DNA of 64,000 nucleotides. Source: RU20A sp042610495 (GTDB lineage: Bacteria; Pseudomonadota; Alphaproteobacteria; Rhizobiales; Rhizobiaceae). The notes under the pieces are model-generated. The model saw nothing but the letters and a program-made list of their open reading frames with translations. It had not been told where the DNA came from and ran no database searches. Positions 50,607-58,443 of this stretch are shown piece by piece (within the stretch, counting starts at the first letter, position 1; each line of letters begins with the position of its first letter). A program made the translations under genes and the position numbers. The stretch spans positions 131,569 through 195,568 of the forward strand of contig NZ_JBHGAP010000008.1 in the NCBI RefSeq assembly GCF_042610495.1, in the 5' to 3' direction.

Positions 50607-51907
50607 CCCGCATCCCCGAGATTGAGGCGGATCGCCACCGAGCGGGCATGGGCATCGAGCCCCTCGCAGCGCGCCAGTGCGATAGCCGCCGGGCCGAGCG
50701 CCCGCAACTGCTCTGCGCCGAGGCGCAGGATCGAGGTGCGCTTCATGTAATCGAGCACGCCGAGGCCGGAGGAAAAGCGTGCGGAGCGCGCCGTCGGCAG
50801 CACGTGGTTGGAGCCGCCGACATAATCGCCGATCACCTCCGGCGTATGGCGGCCGACGAAGATGGCGCCGGCATTGCGGATGCCGGCAATCAGTGGCTCG
50901 GGGTCCTCGACGGCGATTTCCAGATGTTCGGCCGCGATGCGGTTGGCCAGCGGCAGGGCGTCGGCAAGGGTGGGGACGAGGATCAGCGCGCCGAAATCCT
51001 CCCAGCTGGCGCGGGCCGTCTCGGCACGGCCGAGCAGGGTCAGCTGCCGCTCGACGGCCGCGTTGATGGCCTCCGCGAAGGCCGCATCATCCGTGATGAG
51101 GATCGACTGCGCGCCGCGATCATGCTCGGCCTGGGCCAGCAGATCGGCCGCGATCCAGTCGGGATCATTATCGCCATCGGCGATGACGAGAACTTCGGAG
51201 GGGCCGGCGATCATGTCGATGCCGACAGTGCCGAAGACCTGGCGCTTGGCGGCCGCCACATAGGCGTTGCCCGGCCCCATGATCTTGGCGACAGGGGCGA
51301 TGGTCTCCGTTCCATAGGCGAGCGCCGCCACGGCCTGGGCGCCGCCGATGCGATAGATTTCCTCGACGCCGGCGATGCGCGCGGCAACCAGCACGGCGGG
51401 ATTGATGGCCCCGCCCATGGCCGGCACGACCATGACGATGCGCGGTACGCCGGCCACGCGGGCTGGCAGCGCGTTCATCAGCACCGAGCTCGGATAGCTC
51501 GCCGTGCCGCCGGGCACATAGAGTCCGACCGCATCGATCGCCGTCCAGCGCGAGCCGAGCCCGACGCCGAGCGCGTCCTCATAGAGATCGTCCTTCGGCA
51601 ACTGGCGGGCGTGATGGCTCTCGATGCGCTTTGCCGCAAGCTCCAGCGCAGAGACGACCTCCGGTGAGACCTGCGCAAAGGCGGCATCGATGTCGGCGGC
51701 GCTGACGCGCATCGGCGTCACCGCGAAATCGACCCCGTCGAAACGCTTCGAGTAATCCGCAAGCGCTGCATCACCCCGGGCGCGCACATCGTCGATGATG
51801 GCGCGCACCGTCTGGTTCACGTCGTCGGATACTTCACGCTTGGTCGTGAGAAATGCGGCGAAGGCCTGTTCGAAGCCAGCCTGTCGCGTGTCGAGCCTGA
51901 TTGCCAA
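50603..51907 (-). CDS. hisD: Histidinol dehydrogenase
   Basis: The NAD-dependent enzyme of 434 residues carries out the last two steps of histidine synthesis. Family blocks include GPGNAYVAAAKRQVFGTVGI with DMIAGPSEV following, and GGSNHVLPTARSARFSSGLG. I chose the TTG at 51907, with GGGGA eight bases upstream, since the protein then begins where relatives do; a TTG at 51922 is the alternative. The UPF0262 gene overlaps its stop. Confidence 0.95.
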   Translation of the reverse strand: MAIRLDTRQAGFEQAFAAFLTTKREVSDDVNQTVRAIIDDVRARGDAALADYSKRFDGVDFAVTPMRVSAADIDAAFAQVSPEVVSALELAAKRIESHHARQLPKDDLYEDALGVGLGSRWTAIDAVGLYVPGGTASYPSSVLMNALPARVAGVPRIVMVVPAMGGAINPAVLVAARIAGVEEIYRIGGAQAVAALAYGTETIAPVAKIMGPGNAYVAAAKRQVFGTVGIDMIAGPSEVLVIADGDNDPDWIAADLLAQAEHDRGAQSILITDDAAFAEAINAAVERQLTLLGRAETARASWEDFGALILVPTLADALPLANRIAAEHLEIAVEDPEPLIAGIRNAGAIFVGRHTPEVIGDYVGGSNHVLPTARSARFSSGLGVLDYMKRTSILRLGAEQLRALGPAAIALARCEGLDAHARSVAIRLNLGDAG

Positions 51908-52128
51908 GATGCGGTTCCCCAAATGCCAGTCTGCTGCCGGAGCACATCCGGTGAAACCCGGATCATCGGAGATGCCCCATCACTCACTATCGTCTCGCAG
52001 TCCCCAAGCAAAACCGCTGATGCCGTCTTGCCGAACGTGCTCATGCCTCGGGCCCAGAGCCCGGCAGGCATTTCCGGCGGCCTGCTCGCCGTTGCCGCGT
52101 CCTGTCGATGGTTGCCGATTGCGGCCCC

Positions 52129-52563
52129 TTACGCCTGATGGCGCGGCAGGGAAGAGGTTTCCCACGCTCCGCCCGTATCCGCAAGCTGAACCTCGATACA
52201 TTCGACATCGAGAACCATGGTGGCGCCGCCGGCAAAGGCAAGCTGCACCGTTCCCTCCGGCCCCTCACCGTTCGGCGAGAAGGTGACGGCCAGCAGCGAG
52301 AGCACGTCGTCCGGCTTCTGGCGGTCGATGCCCGTGGAGCGGGCGGCCAGCACGCGCTTGAAGACAAGCGCGGAGCGGCGGCGTTCATAGCCGCGGCGAC
52401 GGCCTTCCGCCTTTTCCCAGACGAAACGGTTGACGATGACGGACAGTTGCTGGCGGCGCGGCTCGAAGACCAGGCCCTCGACCTTCAGCACGGCGTCCTG
52501 CACATGGGCCGACACGATCGCCAGATCTTCCGCATCCAGTGCCATCAGCTTCAGCGCATCCAT
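52129..52563 (-). CDS. DUF2948 family protein
   Basis: The start at 52563 (MDALKLMALDAEDLAIVSAH) gives 144 residues. Beta-rich with VEGLVFEPRRQQLSVIVNRF and GTVQLAFAGGATMVLDVECI; conserved between murA and hisD in many alphaproteobacteria and designated DUF2948. Function unknown. It starts just downstream of the murA terminator, and 221 bases without a gene separate its stop from hisD. Confidence 0.88.
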   Translation of the reverse strand: MDALKLMALDAEDLAIVSAHVQDAVLKVEGLVFEPRRQQLSVIVNRFVWEKAEGRRRGYERRRSALVFKRVLAARSTGIDRQKPDDVLSLLAVTFSPNGEGPEGTVQLAFAGGATMVLDVECIEVQLADTGGAWETSSLPRHQA

Positions 52564-52584
52564 ATCGGCTCCGTCCTTCCCATG

Positions 52585-52614
52585 AAAAAGCGGGCCCGAA
52601 AGGGCGGGCCCGCT
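52585..52614 (-). terminator. Intrinsic terminator after murA
   Basis: AGCGGGCCCG at 52589-52598 is inverted at 52605-52614 around a 6-base loop; on the minus strand the stem is followed by TTTTTCATGGG. It lies 55 bases past the murA stop and ends just before the DUF2948 start. Confidence 0.85.
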
Positions 52615-52669
52615 GTTCACATAGGGTGGAGACGATCGAAGCGCAATTGCCGCAGCCGCGGCCTGCGGC

Positions 52670-53962
52670 TCATTCGCTGACGCGTTCGACGATCGCGCCG
52701 CAGCGGGTGAGCTTTTCTTCCAGGCGCTCGAAGCCGCGGTCGAGGTGATAGACGCGCGACACCATGGTCTCGCCCTCGGCCGCAAGCCCGGCGATGACGA
52801 GGGAGACGGAGGCGCGCAGGTCTGTCGCCATGACGGGCGCGCCCTTCAGCTTCGGCACGCCCTCGATCTTGGCCGTCTGGCCCGACAGCGAGATGCGGGC
52901 GCCGAGGCGGGCAAGTTCCTGCACATGCATGAAGCGGTTTTCGAAGATCGTCTCGGTAATGTGCGAGACGCCCGAAGACTTGGTCATCAGGCCCATGAAC
53001 TGCGCCTGCAGGTCGGTCGGGAAGCCCGGGAAGGGATCGGTCACCACATCCACCGGCTTGATGCCGCCGCCATTGCGCACCACGCGCAGGCCGCTTTCTG
53101 TCTTCGTGATCTCGGCGCCGGCGCGGCGGATCGCTTCCAGCGCGGTCTCCAGAAGTGCGCCATCGGTGCCTTCGAGCGTGACGTCGCCGCCGGTCATGGC
53201 AACGGCCATGGCATAGGTCCCGGTCTCGATTCGATCCGGCAGGACGCGGTGGCGGGCACCCGACAGGGTGGAGACGCCCTCGATGGTGATGGTGGATGTG
53301 CCGGCGCCGCTGATCTTCGCGCCCATCGCGTTGAGGCAGGTGGCGAGATCGACGACTTCAGGCTCGCGGGCGGCATTGCCGATCACCGTCGTGCCGCGGG
53401 CGCGCGTTGCCGCCATCATCAGGACATGGGTGGCACCGACCGAAACCTTCGGGAAAACATAGCGCGCGCCGATCAGCCCGCCCTTCGGGGCGGTGGCATT
53501 GATATAGCCGCTGTCAATCTCGATCTCGGCACCGAGCGCCTTCAGCCCCTCGATGAAGAGATCGACCGGACGCGTGCCGATGGCGCAGCCGCCCGGCAGC
53601 GACACGCGCGCCTGGCCCTCGCGCGCCAGCAGCGGCCCGATGACCCAGAAGCTCGCCCGCATCTTCGAGACCAGCTCGTAAGGCGCCGTCGTATCGACGA
53701 TGTTGCGGCAGGTGAAATGGATGGTGCGGGCATAGCTTTCGCCCTGGCGCTCGCGGCGGCCATTGACCGAGATATCGACGCCGTGATTGCCAAGGATGCG
53801 GATCAACTGCTCCACATCGGCCAGGTGCGGCACGTTCTCGAGCGTCAGCGTATCATCCGTCAGGAGCGAGGCGATCATCAGCGGCAGCGCAGCATTCTTC
53901 GCGCCGGAGATCGGGATGACCCCGTTCAGCTCATTCCCACCCTTGATCCTGATCCGATCCAT
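52670..53962 (-). CDS. murA: UDP-GlcNAc 1-carboxyvinyltransferase MurA
   Basis: The start at 53962 (MDRIRIKGGNELNGVIPISG) gives 430 residues. The family landmarks are ISGAKNAALPLMIASLLTDD with catalytic Lys22-like residue and RVSLPGGCAIGTRPVDLFIE, which carries the Cys that fosfomycin modifies. C-terminal NRFMHVQELARLGARISLSG is present. It does the first committed step of peptidoglycan synthesis. A terminator follows. Confidence 0.97.
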   Translation of the reverse strand: MDRIRIKGGNELNGVIPISGAKNAALPLMIASLLTDDTLTLENVPHLADVEQLIRILGNHGVDISVNGRRERQGESYARTIHFTCRNIVDTTAPYELVSKMRASFWVIGPLLAREGQARVSLPGGCAIGTRPVDLFIEGLKALGAEIEIDSGYINATAPKGGLIGARYVFPKVSVGATHVLMMAATRARGTTVIGNAAREPEVVDLATCLNAMGAKISGAGTSTITIEGVSTLSGARHRVLPDRIETGTYAMAVAMTGGDVTLEGTDGALLETALEAIRRAGAEITKTESGLRVVRNGGGIKPVDVVTDPFPGFPTDLQAQFMGLMTKSSGVSHITETIFENRFMHVQELARLGARISLSGQTAKIEGVPKLKGAPVMATDLRASVSLVIAGLAAEGETMVSRVYHLDRGFERLEEKLTRCGAIVERVSE

Positions 53963-54145
53963 CGAATACCCGCCGGGCAAGGCCCGCCTTTCCATCTGAC
54001 AATTCTGTGACGCCTCTTTAGAAGAAGCGGAGAGAGTTTGAAAGCGCCTTGGCGTAGCGCCGAAAGCCCATTGCATCACGCGCTGTGGCACCACATGCCC
54101 GAGGCTTTTGCGTTGCCGGCCTGCCGACTCCACAGAAACCACGTT

Positions 54146-54376
54146 TCACCGGGGAAGGCCTTCGTCGCGATCGACATCACCAGAAGGCGACGATTCGTCC
54201 GTTTTTGCGGCGGGCAACCCATCCACCTCATCGGCAGCGCCCTGCCTGCGGGCGCGCGCCTGCTGCTTGCGCTGCGCCAGATTGCGCCGCAGCGTCTCGG
54301 CCAGCCGGAGGCGCTTGCGCTCCGCCTCGCTGATCGCCTGCCGCTTGTCCGGTGATGAATCGTCGTTGCCTGCCAT
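54146..54376 (-). CDS. Small basic unknown protein (76 aa)
   Basis: The start at 54376 (MAGNDDSSPDKRQAISEAER) gives 76 residues with a strongly basic helix KRLRLAETLRRNLAQRKQQA in the middle and an acidic tail. Rhizobia often carry such a small Arg/Lys-rich protein upstream of murA; I know of no function. An ATG at 54418 is an alternative start. Confidence 0.7.
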   Translation of the reverse strand: MAGNDDSSPDKRQAISEAERKRLRLAETLRRNLAQRKQQARARRQGAADEVDGLPAAKTDESSPSGDVDRDEGLPR

Positions 54377-54521
54377 TCCCGCCTGATACTGCACTTTGCG
54401 CCCGCACAAAATGCCCAAGCCCAGCCGTCGCGGCGAAAACTTTCAAATCCGGCTTGCACTCCCCCCCGACCTATGGCAATAGGCCCCACGTCGCGAGGCC
54501 AAACGCCCCGCCACCCCGGAT

Positions 54522-54596
<75 letters not shown>

Positions 54597-54770
54597 GTTT
54601 ATATTTTCATGTATTTCAAAATTTTTTGGTCGCAACGCGGCCTGGGATTTGCTGTTATATTCACCAGAAGCGCAATCGATCTTTAAATAACTCACTAATA
54701 TTCGGATGATGCGTGTAACCGGATATTGAACGGGCTTCTTCGCAGAGCTGCACCCGAAAAAGGAGCGATA

Positions 54771-55385
54771 TTGTCGCCGCCTGAAAATAATCGTGAACTT
54801 CATTGGCAACCAATGCTGGTTGATGCAGCCTCGCGCGCGCGAATAAAGTCCCAGAACTCAGCAATTGTTTGGTTCACAGGACTTTCTGGCGCTGGCAAAT
54901 CTACAGTAGCTAATCAAGTCGAGATCCTGCTGCATGCCCAGGGACTTCATACCTACTTGCTGGATGGTGACAATATTAGACATGGCCTCAACGAAGATCT
55001 TGGATTTACAATTCAGGATCGTGTAGAGAATGTGCGCAGGGTTGCGCATGTTGCCCGACTGATGGCCGACGCAGGCCTCATTGTGCTCGTCGCGCTCATC
55101 TCTCCATTCAGGTCGGATCGCGAACTTGCACGTGCTCTGGCCAGCGCGAGTAGTTTTGTGGAGGTCTTTGTTGATGCACCTCTGGAGGAATGCATCCGAC
55201 GGGATCCGAAAGGCCTTTACAAGAAGGCCTACTTCGGGGAAGTGAAAAATTTCACTGGAATTAGTTCGCCATACGAAACACCACAAAACCCCGAAATACA
55301 CCTTCATTCATCCTCGAAAGAACCTGTCGAGATGGCGCTGAAGGTTTGCCAATACCTCGAAAGAATCGGCATCGTGTCGAAATAA
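54771..55385 (+). CDS. cysC: Adenylylsulfate (APS) kinase
   Basis: A TTG at 54771, seven bases after AGGAG, starts a 204-residue APS kinase. P-loop IVWFTGLSGAGKSTVANQVE, the HGLNEDLGF block, ISPFRSDRELARA with its phospho-acceptor Ser, and KGLYKKAYFGEVKNFTGISS are all present. It makes PAPS, the sulfate donor for sulfotransferases such as that at 60844-61770. No sulfate adenylyltransferase (cysDN or nodPQ) is in the window. It is the first gene after tRNA-Thr. Confidence 0.93.
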   Translation: MSPPENNRELHWQPMLVDAASRARIKSQNSAIVWFTGLSGAGKSTVANQVEILLHAQGLHTYLLDGDNIRHGLNEDLGFTIQDRVENVRRVAHVARLMADAGLIVLVALISPFRSDRELARALASASSFVEVFVDAPLEECIRRDPKGLYKKAYFGEVKNFTGISSPYETPQNPEIHLHSSSKEPVEMALKVCQYLERIGIVSK

Positions 55386-55444
55386 TAATTTCATTTTTCA
55401 ATGATAATCAATATTAAATCAAACCTCAGAAATACATAATATCT

Positions 55445-56266
55445 TTATCTTCTTCTCTCGGCGAGCATGACCTTCAACTCGCCCATGGCTGCTTCACGCC
55501 AACTCTTTGGTGCCAGCGCAGCTAAAAGATACCAAGCAATAGCGGGGTAGTGCTGCCGCATGTCTCTTTCACGGCGTGCCTTCGTAAGCCGGTACAGAGG
55601 TGCCTTGAACCTGTTGCGCCATACAAACTGTCCAAATCCGGCAGCAGACATCGAGAAGAGAACGTCAACAGCCCTTGTCTGAATCAATAGCTGAGGAACG
55701 TCGTGACCACAGGCTGGCACCTGGACAAGCTCGCTCTGCGAGCACTCCATTATTTTTGCGGCATTCCATTCGTCATTCGTCCAGCCGGGATCGTATATGA
55801 TCCGCGAGCCTGCAAACACATCACCATCACGGATCGTCATGTCCGCATTGATCTCGGGATCGAAAAAACCGTGGTAATCCCGATTGACATGCTCTCCAGT
55901 CACAGAAGGGTCGATCGTAAACTGCGGCGCAAGCGCGATGGCAGGGGCCCCAAGCGCAGCGGAGTATTTGAGGGCACCGTACCCTCCCTGACTATATCCA
56001 TAAATCCAAGAAGGTTGAAATCCCGCGGCCTTTAGCGCTTCGACCGCTCGCCGCGTTGACGACACCGGAAACCAATTGATTGATTTTGATACAATTCCAA
56101 CTGGGTGGAAGCCTCTGGATTTCAGGAAGAGCTTCCCCCAAAACTCACCCGTTCCATCGTATAGGTGAGTAATCGGATTGAATACAACAACAATTTTTCC
56201 AGGTCCTTTTCCGTCAATCACACAGACGTTCTCGTCCTCGAAAATGCAAAATTCATCCCTGGACAT
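55445..56266 (-). CDS. Alpha/beta-hydrolase-like protein
   Basis: The protein has a nucleophile elbow SWIYGYSQGGYGALKYSAAL (Ser in GYSQGG), a following ALAPQFTIDPSVTG region and a candidate catalytic His in VQVPACGHDVPQLLI, so it looks like a serine hydrolase. Start is uncertain: ATG at 56266 (273 residues), with AGAGGT a little far upstream; 56302 and 56311 would add residues. No signal peptide. Such genes occur among capsule or polysaccharide clusters; a glycan or acyl ester substrate is a guess. Confidence 0.7.
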   Translation of the reverse strand: MSRDEFCIFEDENVCVIDGKGPGKIVVVFNPITHLYDGTGEFWGKLFLKSRGFHPVGIVSKSINWFPVSSTRRAVEALKAAGFQPSWIYGYSQGGYGALKYSAALGAPAIALAPQFTIDPSVTGEHVNRDYHGFFDPEINADMTIRDGDVFAGSRIIYDPGWTNDEWNAAKIMECSQSELVQVPACGHDVPQLLIQTRAVDVLFSMSAAGFGQFVWRNRFKAPLYRLTKARRERDMRQHYPAIAWYLLAALAPKSWREAAMGELKVMLAERRR

Positions 56267-56542
56267 GTTATACTGAGTACCTCTTTTGATATAAAAGACC
56301 ATCCCTTGCATCTTCTGATCGCCGCGAGAAAGGTGTCGACATATCACGAATCGTAGGCGCGTGATATTGATACCGCAACTTATAATCTGCAAGGGGCTCG
56401 GCATCAGAGCTATGTCGCGTCAAACACAGGTGAAGGCTTGCCAGTCTAAGCGCTTCGATAAGAAGCCTTTCGGATCGTTCGGGTCAAGTGCTTCGACGCA
56501 AGTGTTGGTTTGAACACGATTAGTTCGCGAAATCTTACAAAT

Positions 56543-57421
56543 CTAGCAGGACGCCCGAATGGCTCTCAACAAGGCTACATCATCAATAGGATCATCAAAC
56601 TGCGTGTGCTGCCACTTTGATACAGGTCTGAACGTGTAGATACGATGCCTCTCTCGCTGCCAGTGCTGGGAAAGGCGGGGCAGCGAACTTTTTTCTTCAT
56701 GCTCCACGGCAAAACCCAGAAGCGTCGCTTGCGGTCCGAAGTAACGCTCCAGCGCCTCCGCTGTTTTGCCACAGAGGTCAGCATTGAACCGGTCGGCATG
56801 GAAGCTCGCGGCGAACACGACGGCTTCACTCCGAATGCCGCGCAACCTCTCGACGCATCGCTGAAGGTAGGCATGCCCTTCCGCCAGATGTACATCGTGG
56901 TGCTGGAACATAGGAGGGTGCATGCCATATTTGCGGTGGGCGACCCGGTCAACACCTGTGGTGTGCGGATTTGGAACGTAGAATTCCGTATCAAGGAAAT
57001 CGCGGAAATCATTATCAAGCATGTCGATGACGGCGGAGAAGTCGCTGAAGATCCAGTCGAACGGGTAGGAGGCAGTCCGCCAGCCCGCAGAACTGAGAAT
57101 GGAGGCCATATGGCAGGAGGATCCAAGACTGACGATTGTTCCCGGTCGACTACCGACCATTGCCCGAATCGCATCATGACGCGCATTCAATCTGCGTTCT
57201 TCGCTCTCAAGGATCGCATTCAAGACCTGACCGACCCAGTCCGGTCCGGAGAACGCAGTCAGGAGGTTCTCAAGCCCTTCCTCGTCCGGCTCTCGTCCAA
57301 GGATATGACGATAGAAGGATGATACAAGGCTCACCCTATCACGGTGGGATGCGGCCTTCTGGCGAGACGATCTCTCCCGCGTCCTTCTTTTCAAAATATC
57401 CAACACGCGAAACCACTCCAT
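56543..57421 (-). CDS. DUF4214 + DUF1796-like protein
   Basis: From ATG 57421 (57460 is an alternative) the protein has about 292 residues. Residues about 35-80 (LVSSFYRHILGREPDEEGLE) resemble DUF4214 repeats seen in surface-layer and glycan proteins. Then comes SLGSSCHMASILSSAGWRTA with YPFDWIFSDFSAVIDML, which is the pattern of DUF1796, called a putative papain-like cysteine peptidase; the Cys in GSSC and later His in PMFQHHDVHLAEG fit. No experimental role known. It is divergent from the Nudix gene. Confidence 0.65.
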   Translation of the reverse strand: MEWFRVLDILKRRTRERSSRQKAASHRDRVSLVSSFYRHILGREPDEEGLENLLTAFSGPDWVGQVLNAILESEERRLNARHDAIRAMVGSRPGTIVSLGSSCHMASILSSAGWRTASYPFDWIFSDFSAVIDMLDNDFRDFLDTEFYVPNPHTTGVDRVAHRKYGMHPPMFQHHDVHLAEGHAYLQRCVERLRGIRSEAVVFAASFHADRFNADLCGKTAEALERYFGPQATLLGFAVEHEEKSSLPRLSQHWQRERHRIYTFRPVSKWQHTQFDDPIDDVALLRAIRASC

Positions 57422-57561
57422 CAGCACGTGTCTTTGTCTTGATCTGCGAGGCGCATCCACCGAACACGATCGATTCCGCAGTGCGTTCTTCTATGTTAAC
57501 AGCACCGAATCCCAAGGCCCACGGCTGCGTTTTCAAATCTAGTCGAGAGATGGTTTTAATC

Positions 57562-58131
57562 ATGACATCAAATGTGCGGATCCTGTCCGATTGCCTTGTC
57601 GGCAAAGGCTGGGGTGAACTTCGTGATTACACCGTCACTTTTCAGACCGAAAACGGGGAGGCTTTGACCCTTCAACGGGAGTGCTACCATCGTGGTGATG
57701 CGGCTGCAGTGCTTCCTTTCAATCGCCACCGAGGAACGGTTCTTCTGGTTCGGCAGTTACGGCTTGGAGCGCTCCTGGGCGGCGACAACCCGTTTATCCT
57801 TGAAGCGCCTGCCGGCGGACTGGATGGTGAGTCTCCCGAACGCTGCGCCGAAAAGGAAGCGATGGAAGAGACCGGTTGCCGCATATTCAATCTCCAAGCC
57901 GTGGCACAGCTTTATGCCATGCCTGCCGCCGCTACAGAGAAAGTGTATCTCTTTCTGGCGGACTATGATGAGCATCCACGGAAGACCGCAGGCCTTGCTG
58001 AAGAAGGCGAATTTATCGACGTCGTCGAGCTAACCGTCAATGAGGCGCTCGACATGATTGCCTCAAACACCATCATTGACATGAAGACAGTCGTCCTACT
58101 GCAAACTCTCGCGCTGCGCGAGAAATCATAG
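57562..58131 (+). CDS. Nudix hydrolase, NudK-like
   Basis: The start at 57562 (MTSNVRILSDCLVGKGWGEL) gives 189 residues. The Nudix helix region is EAPAGGLDGESPERCAEKEA with MEETGCRIF following; Lys stands where most Nudix boxes have Arg, as in E. coli NudK. NudK hydrolyses GDP-mannose. In this context a GDP-sugar hydrolase fits, but other nucleoside diphosphate sugars are possible. No signal peptide. Confidence 0.8.
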   Translation: MTSNVRILSDCLVGKGWGELRDYTVTFQTENGEALTLQRECYHRGDAAAVLPFNRHRGTVLLVRQLRLGALLGGDNPFILEAPAGGLDGESPERCAEKEAMEETGCRIFNLQAVAQLYAMPAAATEKVYLFLADYDEHPRKTAGLAEEGEFIDVVELTVNEALDMIASNTIIDMKTVVLLQTLALREKS

Positions 58132-58443
58132 GCTAGCGGTACGTGCCGCAACCGTCCATTTTCGGCCGGCCTGATTTCGGTTGCTGCCGGCGCCAAAACA
58201 GATTGAAGAAAAATCAAAAAGTCGACGAAATTATTAATTAATTTCTCTCGTGAGATTCGCTTCAATTACACAATCAATCGAAGTATATTCTTGCCTTCTC
58301 CACCTTATGCAACGCTAAATTGCAATATTCCACTGAAATTCCTTTATGACAATGGTCGGATCGACCCAGTAGACCGCCGTTATAATATCTTTATTCGTAT
58401 TATAGTCTTGTCGATCGGCATTTCACGCCTGTCGTGTTAAGCC
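58132..58443. other. A+T-rich convergent spacer
   Basis: These 312 bases lie between the converging Nudix and glycosyltransferase genes. They are markedly A+T-rich around 58196-58420 (runs such as ATTATTAATTAATTTC) with no supported gene or clear GC hairpin with T-tract. The composition differs sharply from the left part of the window. Confidence 0.6.
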
